From: JBKEDS01 sp047975545
GTDB taxonomy: Bacteria; Bacteroidota; Bacteroidia; Flavobacteriales; Flavobacteriaceae
Assembly: GCA_047975545.1 (NCBI GenBank)
Contig: JBKEDS010000040.1
Location: 1 to 23,503 of the forward strand
DNA length: 23,503 bases
Reading direction: 5' to 3'
Part shown: positions 15,321 through 23,503 of the stretch, piece after piece
How the letters are laid out: each line of letters begins with the position of its first letter
Numbering within the stretch: position 1 is the stretch's first letter
The notes under the pieces: model-generated
The model's database searches: none
Seen by the model: the letters and a program-made list of their open reading frames with translations, nothing else
Told to the model about the DNA's origin: nothing
Translations under genes and position numbers: made by a program

Positions 15321-16349
15321 TTACTTTTTAGCCACTTTAAAGCTGGATATTTTATTGCCCGAACGTATTTTAACAATATAAAGCCCGGTGGCAAGGCTGC
15401 TCATGTCCAATTTATTGGCTACGCTGGTTCTTGTTACTACTTTGCCCAACATATCGAACACCAATACATCGAATTTATTGGCTACCGTAGACTCGATGTT
15501 TAGGTAATCGGTAACGGCATTGGGGTAAATGCTTAGCTCGTTGGCCGTAAAGGCTTGGTTTTTTGTACTTAGCGTAGTTAGATTCTTTATTTCCGCAATT
15601 TGAGCATCTGAGGCTTGAAAATCGTAAATTCTTAGACCATCTATTAGACCTCCAAATACTCCCCAAACTTCACCTGAGCTAGTCGGCTGGGAACCTACCA
15701 AAACAGGGCCAGGGGCCGTGTTAATTTCATGTACATGAGTTCCTGGTTCATTAGTGAATTTGTTGTCATTAACATAAAACACCACATCTTCTAACAAGCC
15801 TCCTGTTGGCATTGTCACAGCAACAAATGTCCATTCATCAGAATTTATCGAACCATTTGCGGGATTAGTTCCTCCCCACAAACCAGTTCCCGTATGTACA
15901 GAATTACTATGCTCTACTTCTACCCTTGGGCCATGGTATGAATAATATTTAAAAGTAAAACGTGCCCCATCCCCTACAGTTCCCATGCTAACTATTGTAG
16001 ATGTTCTATTCCACTGTGCTTCTGGAATATAAATCCAACCCGCTATGGTGCGCGCATTATTACCCGTTATACCTTGCCAACCATCTGTACCCGTTGTAAA
16101 AGCATTTCCTACTGATGAGCAATCAAGAACCTGATTACCACTCATACCCGCCTCAACCGTTGAGGCTTTATACGTTGATGTTCCACTAAGAACCTGCAAA
16201 TCGGCACTAGTTCCTAAAGTTCCGGAATTCGTAGTGTTGCCTTCAAAATAGTAATGAGCCAACGGACTATTTATATCCTGAGCACTCACACTTCCGCACA
16301 CAAATACGGCCATAAAAGCCGTTTTAAAAAAAGTAGTTTTTAATTTCAT
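15321..16349 (-). CDS. LamG-like secreted protein with T9SS C-terminal sorting domain
   Basis: The 342-residue protein starts with a Sec signal peptide (MKLKTTFFKTAFMAVFVCGS, cleavage after VSA at residue 23). Residues about 25-245 have the pattern of a LamG/concanavalin-A-like beta-sandwich: LAHYYFEGNTTNSG, ARTIAGWIYIP, WTFVAVTMP, VVFYVNDNK, GGLIDGLRIYDFQAS. Residues about 272-342 form a type A T9SS sorting domain (SIYPNAVTDYLNIES, VLVFDMLGKVV, GLYIVKI, SFKVAKK). It is therefore exported to the cell surface or medium, probably to bind carbohydrate. I see no catalytic signature. It has its own spacer and terminator and may be transcribed apart from the Sus genes, but its position suggests it serves the same locus. 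Confidence 0.88.
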   Translation of the reverse strand: MKLKTTFFKTAFMAVFVCGSVSAQDINSPLAHYYFEGNTTNSGTLGTSADLQVLSGTSTYKASTVEAGMSGNQVLDCSSVGNAFTTGTDGWQGITGNNARTIAGWIYIPEAQWNRTSTIVSMGTVGDGARFTFKYYSYHGPRVEVEHSNSVHTGTGLWGGTNPANGSINSDEWTFVAVTMPTGGLLEDVVFYVNDNKFTNEPGTHVHEINTAPGPVLVGSQPTSSGEVWGVFGGLIDGLRIYDFQASDAQIAEIKNLTTLSTKNQAFTANELSIYPNAVTDYLNIESTVANKFDVLVFDMLGKVVTRTSVANKLDMSSLATGLYIVKIRSGNKISSFKVAKK

Positions 16350-16563
16350 AATAAAAATTGTTTATTTAGTTAATATTAGGTTTTATAACTAAGTAGGCTA
16401 TTATGAAATTTGGGGCGGTTAATTTTTGGTTTTACTTTATGCCAAATCTATACAATGGCAAGTGTTTTTATAGTGGGTTTTTTATTCAAAAAAGGTGGGG
16501 TATTTGGTAAATGCTGGAAAAAATGGGGTTTTTTCTTGTTTTTGTTTTGTTATAGCACAAAAA
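16350..16563. other. Spacer upstream of the LamG gene
   Basis: Between the start of the LamG gene and the terminator of the Sus unit lie about 210 bp with runs of G and T on the plus strand. I see no convincing gene: the two short plus-strand frames here are low-complexity. The promoter for the LamG gene should be in this stretch, but I could not pick out a consensus -7 box. Confidence 0.4.
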
Positions 16564-16590
16564 AAGCGGGGCGTTTTTTACGCCCCGCTT
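16564..16590 (-). terminator. Intrinsic terminator of the Sus transcription unit
   Basis: The 11-bp GC-rich stem AAGCGGGGCGT / ACGCCCCGCTT (16564-16574 with 16580-16590) has a 5-nt loop. On the minus strand it is followed by a run of seven T. It lies about 46 bp after the lipoprotein stop codon. Confidence 0.92.
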
Positions 16591-16636
16591 AAACTAAATC
16601 TAAATTCAACTATTAACTATTTAATAGATGCTCTTT

Positions 16637-17710
16637 TTACATTTCAGATCCGTATACTTCAAACTCCGCCATGGCCATCCATATCACGTCCTTAAATGAG
16701 CCAAGAGCCGTAAACTTGATGTACTGGATTTCGTAAGCTGCATCGAGGGTAAAGGTTTGCGCCCCCAGTACGGCTGCGGAATCGAAGGTACCCATATCAA
16801 TCCACGTTTCGTTATCCAAGCTGCCTTCTATGGTAAACTGGTTAAAGGTACTTGGTAGGTTTCCGTTATGGTTACGGTTGTATACCGCTACTTTGGTAAC
16901 GGCCTTAACGCTTTGCATATTGGCAACAAACCAGTGCGGGAAGCCTGTTCCTGACGAAGACCAGTCGGTGTGCCAAAATGTAGCCGTATCGCCATCTAAC
17001 ACTTTTTCTGGTGTTTGAGAGCCATATATGGAATCATAGTCCTCAATCGTCCATGCTGAACGGTCAAGCAATACTTCTTCCCAAGGGGTTACCGTAAAGT
17101 ATCGGGAAGCCGATTGCGCCCCCGTACTATTGGTTACATAAACCTCTATGGTTTGCTCCACGGCCGACATGCCCGATATGGTGGCCGTACCTTCCTCTTC
17201 ATCGGAGTTAGCAACATAGGACGCAGACGTTCCACTGGCATTTGTATACACCACGTTAATACCTACATCTTCACCCGAGGGGTTTGTCCAGTTTACTATT
17301 ACCCCCCCAAAGGTAGGCTCAAGACTAACGGTACTTATAACATATAGATAAGGTGGTTGGTTAGGTGTTACGGTTAAAACCGTGGCTTGGGATAAATTAC
17401 CGTCCTTATCGCCCGCCGTTACCGTAAATTCGTAAGGAATTTGTGCTAAGCCTGAAATAGTTGCGGCATCGTTATGCTCACTAAATTTTTGGTGCTTGGC
17501 ATTGCCATCGGCATCGGTATAGTCTACACGTACATAAACCACGTTATCGGCTTCGGGAAAATCCCAGTTAAATACAACTGCTCCATAGCTTGCCTCGGCC
17601 GTAATATTTGCGGGCGCATCAACCGAAACATTTTCGTCGTCGCTACATGATATTAACGCCATTAGTGCCGTTAACATCAAAACGTATTTGATTTTTAAAT
17701 ATTTTTCCAT
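16637..17710 (-). CDS. SusE-position surface lipoprotein with FN3-like and discoidin (F5/8C, CBM32-like) domains
   Basis: The 357-residue protein has a lipoprotein signal ending LISC (Cys22) followed by SDDEN, an acidic stretch like those that direct flavobacterial lipoproteins to the cell surface. Two FN3-like repeats follow (about 30-115 and 120-210). A C-terminal jelly-roll domain comes next, from about 215 (WTIEDYDSIYGSQTPEKVLDGDTATFWHTDW ... FTIEGSLDNETWIDMGTF), typical of F5/8 type C or CBM32 modules that bind sugars. The layout resembles DUF4959/DUF5000 lipoproteins found after SusC/SusD. It probably binds glycan at the surface for uptake through the SusCD complex. It is separated from susD by 77 bp containing a hairpin. 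Confidence 0.85.
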   Translation of the reverse strand: MEKYLKIKYVLMLTALMALISCSDDENVSVDAPANITAEASYGAVVFNWDFPEADNVVYVRVDYTDADGNAKHQKFSEHNDAATISGLAQIPYEFTVTAGDKDGNLSQATVLTVTPNQPPYLYVISTVSLEPTFGGVIVNWTNPSGEDVGINVVYTNASGTSASYVANSDEEEGTATISGMSAVEQTIEVYVTNSTGAQSASRYFTVTPWEEVLLDRSAWTIEDYDSIYGSQTPEKVLDGDTATFWHTDWSSSGTGFPHWFVANMQSVKAVTKVAVYNRNHNGNLPSTFNQFTIEGSLDNETWIDMGTFDSAAVLGAQTFTLDAAYEIQYIKFTALGSFKDVIWMAMAEFEVYGSEM

Positions 17711-17734
17711 TTTTGTTTTTTATTATTTAACAGT

Positions 17735-17779
17735 ATTGAAATACCCAAAATATAATTTAAAATATATGGGTATTTCAAT
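17735..17779 (-). promoter_or_regulatory. Intercistronic hairpin between susD and the lipoprotein gene
   Basis: A perfect 13-bp inverted repeat (17735-17747, ATTGAAATACCCA, with 17767-17779) surrounds a 19-nt AT-only loop. It starts a few bases after the susD stop. It has no T tract directly after it on the minus strand, so it is not a standard terminator. It may stabilise the susCD message or lower expression of the next gene. Confidence 0.6.
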
Positions 17780-17787
17780 TTTAAATT

Positions 17788-19635
17788 TTACCAGTTTGGG
17801 TTTTGCACCAAATTTGTATTTTTCTCTAATTCGTTAATACGTATTGGGAACAAATAATCGCGAGGGCTTTCGAACACCCTAACTTCGGCATCGGTTATGG
17901 TATAAAAATCGGCAGCAGCAGATTCTTGAATACTTAACCCTTCTGCATTTGTGTTAAAATAAGTATCGCCTTGTTTCCATCGCCTAACGTCCCATACCCT
18001 GTGACCTTCGTAACATAGTTCGATATTGCGTTCTTGTTGGATTATGGCACGCATTTCATCTTTAGTAAATGCCGTTTTTCCAACAAGTGCCCAAGATGCT
18101 AATACGCCCGGAATTTTAGAGCGCTCCCTTACCAAATCCAAATACTGGATTACCTCGACATGTCTTGCGGTGCCGTAGGCTTCGTTTAAGGCTTCGGCAT
18201 AATTTAGGTACAATTCGGCCAAACGCACTAAAGGCCATGGATATCGTATTAAAGAGGTGTTAGACTGGGTTATTGTAGATTGTGGGTGTACCCCTTTTTT
18301 AACCAAGTATCCGGTAGGCGAATAGTTAGCCGAACCAGTGGTCCAACCATTGGCTTCGCCTTGCCTCATATACAATACTTGATTGATTTCATTAACTTCA
18401 AAAACACCTCTATCATAACCTACAACAGCATTAAACCTTGGTTCTCTATTGTGGTGCAGTACAGGAATACCATCAGCAGCTAATACTAATTTATTACCGG
18501 CATAGTAGGCATCGTAATTAGGGTCTACATCAATAGGCAAACCATTTTCGGTATAAAAGGTTTCCACCATACTTAAAGAGCACGCTTGGCCATTATATGC
18601 CAAACCGTCTACACGTGGCATACTGTGGCGTTGCCACCCGTAATAAGGCTCTGCTATTGAATAGCCCCAAATAACTTCGTTATTCCAAGGTTCTACCATA
18701 GAGTATCTGTAATTTAAAGTACCTTGTTCGGCTTCTGTTGCTCCTGTTATAGTAGACTCGAATAGGTCGTGCCCAACACCTAATGCCGTATCAATAGCAT
18801 CTTTATTAGCGTTAGCAGCCAACACCCATTTGTTCTCGTCGTAAGAGGTACTAATCATTTGCTCTACACCATCGACATTTTTAAAATCGGCATAAAATTC
18901 GGCATTTCCATTAAACAAAGGGCTTGCCGCATACAATAACATTCTGGCTTTTACGGCCTTTGCAATAGATTTGTTTATACGACCAAGTTCTCTGGAAGAA
19001 GATACATTTGTTGGCAACAACGTTGTAGCCTCGTCAAACTTAGCAGCAATAAAATCGACACATTCGTCATAAGGTCTTCTTTCGGGATAAAATTCTTCAC
19101 CTTCTGCATCAAGGGATATTTCACTATCTATTAAAGCAATGGGACCATATTGACGTAATAAAATGAAATGGTAATAGGCTATTAAAAAGGTAGCTTCACC
19201 TTTCATTCGCCTTACTTCTGCCGCGGTAAAATCGGGTGCTTTATCTATATTATTCAAGAAAATATAAGCTTGTCTTATCCCATCGTACATATCGATATCG
19301 CCTGAAGATGTCCAATAATCAAAAAATGGATCGGATGAGTTTAATTCGCCCTTCATCAAGCGTTTTGCATAATACCAGCTTCTGTCCCATGGTGTTACAA
19401 TTTCATCGGTACCCCATAAGCCTATAGCATCGAACATATCGTTTTCACGCGGCATATACCCATAAACCGAATATAGAAAGTTTAGGGCGGCTCCTGGCGT
19501 TTTAAAAGCATCGTCTAAGGTCGTGATGTCTTCTGGAACAATATCCAGATAATCGCTACATGAATTTGACGTAAACAGGAACATACTGCCCATTGCGACA
19601 ATTAGCGTCTTTTTTATTTTATATTTCAAGTTCAT
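17788..19635 (-). CDS. SusD/RagB-family nutrient-binding outer-membrane lipoprotein
   Basis: The 615-residue protein has a lipobox SNSC (Cys26) followed by SDYLDIVPED, the usual SusD N-terminus. TPR-like helices with FDEATTLLP and AKAVKARMLLYAASPLFNG come next. The C-terminal part has the family signature PLVRLAELYLNYAEALNE, then ERNIELCYEGHRVWDVRRWKQGD and a YLFPIRINELEKN(T)NLVQNP end. SusD proteins cap the SusC barrel at the cell surface and bind glycan before import. It begins 12 bp after the SusC stop and is clearly in one operon with it. At 615 residues it is slightly long for the family. The glycan is not predictable from this protein alone. Confidence 0.96.
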   Translation of the reverse strand: MNLKYKIKKTLIVAMGSMFLFTSNSCSDYLDIVPEDITTLDDAFKTPGAALNFLYSVYGYMPRENDMFDAIGLWGTDEIVTPWDRSWYYAKRLMKGELNSSDPFFDYWTSSGDIDMYDGIRQAYIFLNNIDKAPDFTAAEVRRMKGEATFLIAYYHFILLRQYGPIALIDSEISLDAEGEEFYPERRPYDECVDFIAAKFDEATTLLPTNVSSSRELGRINKSIAKAVKARMLLYAASPLFNGNAEFYADFKNVDGVEQMISTSYDENKWVLAANANKDAIDTALGVGHDLFESTITGATEAEQGTLNYRYSMVEPWNNEVIWGYSIAEPYYGWQRHSMPRVDGLAYNGQACSLSMVETFYTENGLPIDVDPNYDAYYAGNKLVLAADGIPVLHHNREPRFNAVVGYDRGVFEVNEINQVLYMRQGEANGWTTGSANYSPTGYLVKKGVHPQSTITQSNTSLIRYPWPLVRLAELYLNYAEALNEAYGTARHVEVIQYLDLVRERSKIPGVLASWALVGKTAFTKDEMRAIIQQERNIELCYEGHRVWDVRRWKQGDTYFNTNAEGLSIQESAAADFYTITDAEVRVFESPRDYLFPIRINELEKNTNLVQNPNW

Positions 19636-19647
19636 ATTATTTCTTTT

Positions 19648-22600
19648 TTATAGTTTAATTTGAGCTCCTAAATTAACGGTTGTTTGTGGAGGATACCCCA
19701 AACCGTTTCCTGAGTTGGCACCACCAATTTCCGGATCCCACAATTTAAATTTAGAAAAGGTTACTAAATTTACACCATTTACATACAACCTAACATTTTT
19801 ATTGTACTGGAAGCCTATTTCGGCATTTTTAAGCCTTAAAAAATCGCCATCGCGCAACCACCAAGACGAATTTTGTGTATTATTGGGGTTATCGTTTTCG
19901 GACAATCTTGGATAAAAAGCATAAAGGTTTTGGTTGTCCTCACTCCAATAATCGTTGGCAATTTCTTGAATTACGTTACGTTGGTACTGCGCAAAGGGCT
20001 GTAAATTCCTCATAAAGAACGATACCCTGGCAATACCCTGGAACAATACGCCAAAATCGAATTTTTTGTATTGTACGTTTACCCCAAAACCATAGGTAAT
20101 TTCGGGAACGGACGGATGCCCCATAGGTACCCTATCGTTAGCATCAATTTGATTTTGCCCATCTATATCAACAGATGTGTTAACGTATTTTATATCACCC
20201 GGATAATACAAACTGGTAAAAGTTTGTCTGGCGCTGCCGTCTATTTCGGCTTGGTCTATAAACAAACGTTCGGCTTGCAACCCAAATAATTGATTTACAG
20301 GGCGACCTACTCGGGATAGGTATGGATACAATTGATTAGGTTCGTCTATTGCCAAAATTTTGTTTTGTGCAAAGGTAAAAGTACCTCTAGAGCTAATAAT
20401 TAAATCTTTATGTACGGCATGGTTATACGATAATGCAGCCTCGATACCTTTGTTTTCAACCTTACCTAAGTTGGCATAAGGTGTTGTAACACCAATACCA
20501 ATAGTTCCGGGAATGGTTGCACGTTGTAAAAATATACCATCGCGCTCCTCTTTAAATACATCGAAGTTCATTAATAGTTTATCGAACAACTCAATATCTA
20601 AACCAACATTATATTTTTTACCAACTTCCCAAGTAATATTTTCGTTGGCATATCGGTTAATGGCAACACCGCTACGGGAATTATCAAAATTTTGACCAAA
20701 TGTAAAGCCCGCACCTCCCGATAAATTTACATTACTGGTATAAGGGAAGCGTATTTGCGTATTGCCCACATAAATTTTATCGTTACCAGACTCACCATAC
20801 GAGCCTCTTAATTTTAAAAGACTAATGGTGTTTTTCAAACCTTTAAAATAATCTTCATTCGAAATAATATAACCTACGGCAACCGAAGGGAAGAAACCAA
20901 AACGTTTTCCATCGGCAAAATTTTCAGATCCTGTATAACCAAAATTAGCTTCAAATAAATAACGGTCGTCGTAAGCGTAAGTTACCCTACCAGAAACCCC
21001 TTGGTTACGGCTTGGTAATGATGCCGTAATATCGCTACCTACAACATTGTTATTATATTCCCTTTGTAAATATACCAATTGCCCACCTACATCGTGCTTT
21101 CCAAATGTTCTGGCATAATTAACAGAGGCTTGCATCATAATTTGTCTATCTCCTTCATTACTGGCCCCTTGAGACAACGATTCTGTACCATCAACAATTT
21201 CGTTAAGGTCATAACTATACGTATTGGTAAGTGGATCTAAATCGTAACTTGAAATTTCGTAAAAATAAGGATCATACGTACGTATGGTTTGTGTTCTTGT
21301 CCAGTTTTTTAACGATATTAAAGCATTGGCACTTAATCCTTCTGTAATAAAATCGAAATTTTGTTTTATCCTGAATGTTGAAATAAAGGTTGATGCAAAA
21401 CGGTCTTTATAGCCTTGCGTTAATTGGGCGTAAGGATTAATAAAAGCACCTTGAAAAACGCCCCCGGATTTATTACCATAGTACACGTGTCCTGCACCTT
21501 CGGGTGCTTCAAACACCGTTGGGAAATTTACAGGGTTGGCATTCATTACACTGGTAAAAATATCAGTAGCATCTATCGCAGGTCCATTATAGTCGATAAA
21601 ATCGGCATTTAAGTTTAATTCTAATTCCGTAGTCGGGCTAACATCTACCGATACGTTATTAACAAAATTAAAACGCTTGCTGTCGATATTGCTATCGAAA
21701 TCGTACAAGTTAGACTCCGTTAAAATCCCTTTATCATGGTAGATAGAAGCCGACATGTAATATCTTGCCGTTTCGCTACCACCACGTACGTTTAAGTTGG
21801 CGTATTTTCTAACCGAAAAATCGGAAAACATGGTATCCATCCAATCTACATTAGGGTATATGTATGGGTTTCTGCCCTCGATAGTCCCTTGTATTTTATC
21901 ATCGGAATATACCGCCGGTTGGAATGGGTTTTGGTTCCGTCTTGCTTCGTTATACATGTTCATAAAAGTAACGCCATCGGTAAACTCGGGATACCTTGTA
22001 GGGGTGTTAAACGAGTTTTCTAAAGTAATGTTTATTTGGGCCTTGCCCTCAACACCACGTTTTGTTTCCACCAAAATAACCCCATTGGCCCCACGCGCAC
22101 CGTAAATAGCCGTTGCCGAAGCGTCTTTAAGAATAGAGAAATTTTGAATGTTTGTTGGGTCGATACTGTTTAAGTCGCCCAAGGAAATCTCGATACCATC
22201 AAGGAACACTAACGGGTTAGAATTTCCAAAAGTAGAAATACCGCGAATCCAAAACTGTGCAGCATCGGCTCCTGGCTCACCAGAACGTTGTACGGCAATA
22301 ACCCCCGATAACCGCCCTGCAAACGACGATGTTAAACTACTTGAAGGTGTTTTTAATTCGTTAGGGTTTATTGCGGTTACTGCACCTACTACCGAAGCCT
22401 TTTTTTGCTCGGCAAACCCTACTACTACCACCTCGCCCAAGGCTTCGGCATCTTCTTGCATGGTTATATTGTATTGTGTTTGCGCTGTTATTGCTACCTC
22501 GGTTGGCACATACCCCACATAAGATATTCTTAATTTGGGTTGGGCTGTTATTAACTTTAGCTCAAAATTTCCATCGAAATCGGTAGCAATACCATTGGTG

Positions 22601-22818
22601 GTGCCTACCTCAACCACGTTGGCCCCCATAATGGGTGTTCCTTGGGCATCGGTAACGGTACCTCTAATAGTTCTATCCTGTTCGGAAATTGATATTTCAT
22701 TTGTTTCCTCCAAGTTGTCGTTATTAGCGTATACGACACTGGTTACTGAAAAAACAGCTAAAACGCAGACCAAAACATGTCTGACGTTAAAATTTAATCT
22801 TGGCACTTTTTTTCTCAT
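19648..22818 (-). CDS. SusC/RagA-family TonB-linked outer-membrane receptor
   Basis: The 1056-residue protein has a long signal peptide (about 1-32). A carboxypeptidase-regulatory-like domain covers about 50-122 (TIRGTVTDAQGTPIMGANVVEVGT, DFDGNFEL, ISYVGY). A TonB-box region follows near 128-134 (EVVVVGF). The plug domain has the SusC signature GRLSGVIAVQRSGEPGA and SILKDASATAIYGARGANGVILVETKRG. The remainder is a 22-strand-type barrel ending VNLGAQIKL. With SusD it imports oligosaccharides or other large nutrients across the outer membrane using TonB energy. It has no N-terminal STN domain, so signalling to an anti-sigma partner is not expected. The spacer to the preceding GH109-like gene is 150 bp, with no strong terminator. 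Confidence 0.97.
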   Translation of the reverse strand: MRKKVPRLNFNVRHVLVCVLAVFSVTSVVYANNDNLEETNEISISEQDRTIRGTVTDAQGTPIMGANVVEVGTTNGIATDFDGNFELKLITAQPKLRISYVGYVPTEVAITAQTQYNITMQEDAEALGEVVVVGFAEQKKASVVGAVTAINPNELKTPSSSLTSSFAGRLSGVIAVQRSGEPGADAAQFWIRGISTFGNSNPLVFLDGIEISLGDLNSIDPTNIQNFSILKDASATAIYGARGANGVILVETKRGVEGKAQINITLENSFNTPTRYPEFTDGVTFMNMYNEARRNQNPFQPAVYSDDKIQGTIEGRNPYIYPNVDWMDTMFSDFSVRKYANLNVRGGSETARYYMSASIYHDKGILTESNLYDFDSNIDSKRFNFVNNVSVDVSPTTELELNLNADFIDYNGPAIDATDIFTSVMNANPVNFPTVFEAPEGAGHVYYGNKSGGVFQGAFINPYAQLTQGYKDRFASTFISTFRIKQNFDFITEGLSANALISLKNWTRTQTIRTYDPYFYEISSYDLDPLTNTYSYDLNEIVDGTESLSQGASNEGDRQIMMQASVNYARTFGKHDVGGQLVYLQREYNNNVVGSDITASLPSRNQGVSGRVTYAYDDRYLFEANFGYTGSENFADGKRFGFFPSVAVGYIISNEDYFKGLKNTISLLKLRGSYGESGNDKIYVGNTQIRFPYTSNVNLSGGAGFTFGQNFDNSRSGVAINRYANENITWEVGKKYNVGLDIELFDKLLMNFDVFKEERDGIFLQRATIPGTIGIGVTTPYANLGKVENKGIEAALSYNHAVHKDLIISSRGTFTFAQNKILAIDEPNQLYPYLSRVGRPVNQLFGLQAERLFIDQAEIDGSARQTFTSLYYPGDIKYVNTSVDIDGQNQIDANDRVPMGHPSVPEITYGFGVNVQYKKFDFGVLFQGIARVSFFMRNLQPFAQYQRNVIQEIANDYWSEDNQNLYAFYPRLSENDNPNNTQNSSWWLRDGDFLRLKNAEIGFQYNKNVRLYVNGVNLVTFSKFKLWDPEIGGANSGNGLGYPPQTTVNLGAQIKL

Positions 22819-22968
22819 CGTTTTTAAGTTAGTTTACTTGTTTAAATTTTTGATTTGTACATAAAATTTTCAAATCTCTCCTTGTTTAGTTTTTAATGAA
22901 TTGTTCCAATTCTTTGTTAAAAAATTTAGCTTTTGTTTCTAATTCATAGTTTGCTTATTTAGTTTTAT

Positions 22969-23503
22969 TTAGTAAGTATCCTTAATCCAGTTATAAGGCT
23001 TGCGCTTAATCCAGTTGCCCCGGGTAAAGTCGGGGAAATCCTGTGGCTCGCCGTTGTTTTCTATCGAGAGTTCCGATAGCGGGGTTACCGCACTCCATGC
23101 CGCCGCATCGTAGGCGTCCATCGGCGGGGCTATGTTGGCCTTGGCCGATTCCACAAAGGCATGGTCCAGGAAAAAGTCCATACCGCCGTGCCCGGCACCC
23201 ATAGCCTTTTCGCCTTATTTTTTCCACAGCGGGTGGTCGTACTTGTCCAACCATTCCTTGGAGTCGTCCCAATTATGGGGCTTCGATACGCCCTCGACAT
23301 AAATACGGTCGCCGTCCTTTTCCCATAAACCTTTTGCGCCCTGGACCCTAAAGCCCAACGAGTACGGACGGGGCAGGTTGCAGTCGTGCGTTACTATTAT
23401 GGTTTCGCCATTGGCGGTTTCTATCGTGGAAGTGATAACATCGCCCTGCTTGAACTTCAGCTTGGCGTTGGGGTGCTGCTCGCCCCCGTTTTCTACTATA
23501 TAA
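22969..23503 (-). pseudogene. GH109-like / Gfo-Idh-MocA family protein, C-terminal part, interrupted by in-frame TAA
   Basis: Translating the minus strand from the right edge gives 95 residues (GEQHPNAKLKFKQGD, THDCNLPRPYSLGF, WDDSKEWLDKYDHPLWKK). An in-frame TAA follows (complement of 23215-23217). The same frame then continues for 81 residues (GEKAMGAGHGGMDFFLDHAF, MDAYDAAAWSAVTPLSELS, DFPDFTRGNW) to a normal stop at 22969-22971. Both halves read as one C-terminal domain of the GH109-like group of NAD-dependent Gfo/Idh/MocA proteins, which includes alpha-N-acetylgalactosaminidases. Typical proteins are about 430-480 residues, and the N-terminal NAD-binding part lies outside the window. Either the gene is broken, losing the last ~81 residues, or there is a base error. 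The segment looks more GC-rich than its neighbours. GH109 activity itself is not proven. Confidence 0.75.

Noticed and set aside
22898..22912. Small palindrome GAATTG-TTC-CAATTC between the GH109-like gene and susC
   Set aside because: The stem is only 6 bp with no T tract, which is expected by chance in such AT-rich DNA.
23006..23272. 88-residue minus-strand open frame at the right edge
   Set aside because: It is a different frame of the GH109-like gene with no domain-like pattern; the GH109-like frame explains this DNA.

Overview
The window looks like chromosome from a Bacteroidota member, most likely a Flavobacteriaceae bacterium. The evidence is a SusC/SusD pair, a type IX secretion (T9SS) C-terminal sorting domain, weak Shine-Dalgarno signals with A-rich start contexts, a Bacteroidota-type HtpG, and AT-rich spacers carrying interspersed palindromic repeats. 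I cannot name a genus from the sequence alone.

Region 1 (1-6.2 kb, all minus strand) is a housekeeping run read right to left: recR, a family 2 glycosyltransferase, a lipoylated 2-oxoacid dehydrogenase E2 subunit, a secreted protein of unknown function, a DnaQ-like exonuclease with an ExoX-type C-terminal module, a fumarylacetoacetate-hydrolase-family enzyme, and an Hpt phosphotransfer protein cut by the window edge. Region 2 (6.2-11.9 kb) has a sodium:solute symporter on the plus strand, convergent with a minus-strand run of fabH, a PH-domain membrane protein and a CoA-binding protein. fabH is divergent from htpG, which has a possible sigma-54-like promoter and ends in a clear terminator.

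Region 3 (12.0-15.3 kb, plus strand) holds an ECF-type sigma factor with a TTG start, a four-helix membrane protein 4 bp downstream that is a candidate sigma regulator, and a DnaQ/GIY-YIG (UvrC-like) fusion nuclease that seems to start at ATT. The nuclease lies between two direct copies of a ~170-bp structured repeat. Next to the second copy is one of two near-identical ~158-bp MITE-like elements; the other lies upstream of the Hpt gene.

Region 4 (15.3-23.5 kb, minus strand) is a polysaccharide- or glycoconjugate-utilisation locus: a GH109-like / Gfo-Idh-MocA gene (partial, with an in-frame stop), SusC, SusD, a surface lipoprotein with a discoidin-type C-terminus, and a LamG-type T9SS-secreted protein. 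Two strong intrinsic terminators close its transcription units, and a hairpin separates susD from the lipoprotein gene.

I found no CRISPR array, tRNA, rRNA, prophage or complete insertion sequence, and no clear-cut new multi-gene system. The least-explained signals are the two repeat families, the ATT-start nuclease, the interrupted GH109-like gene and the htpG upstream region.
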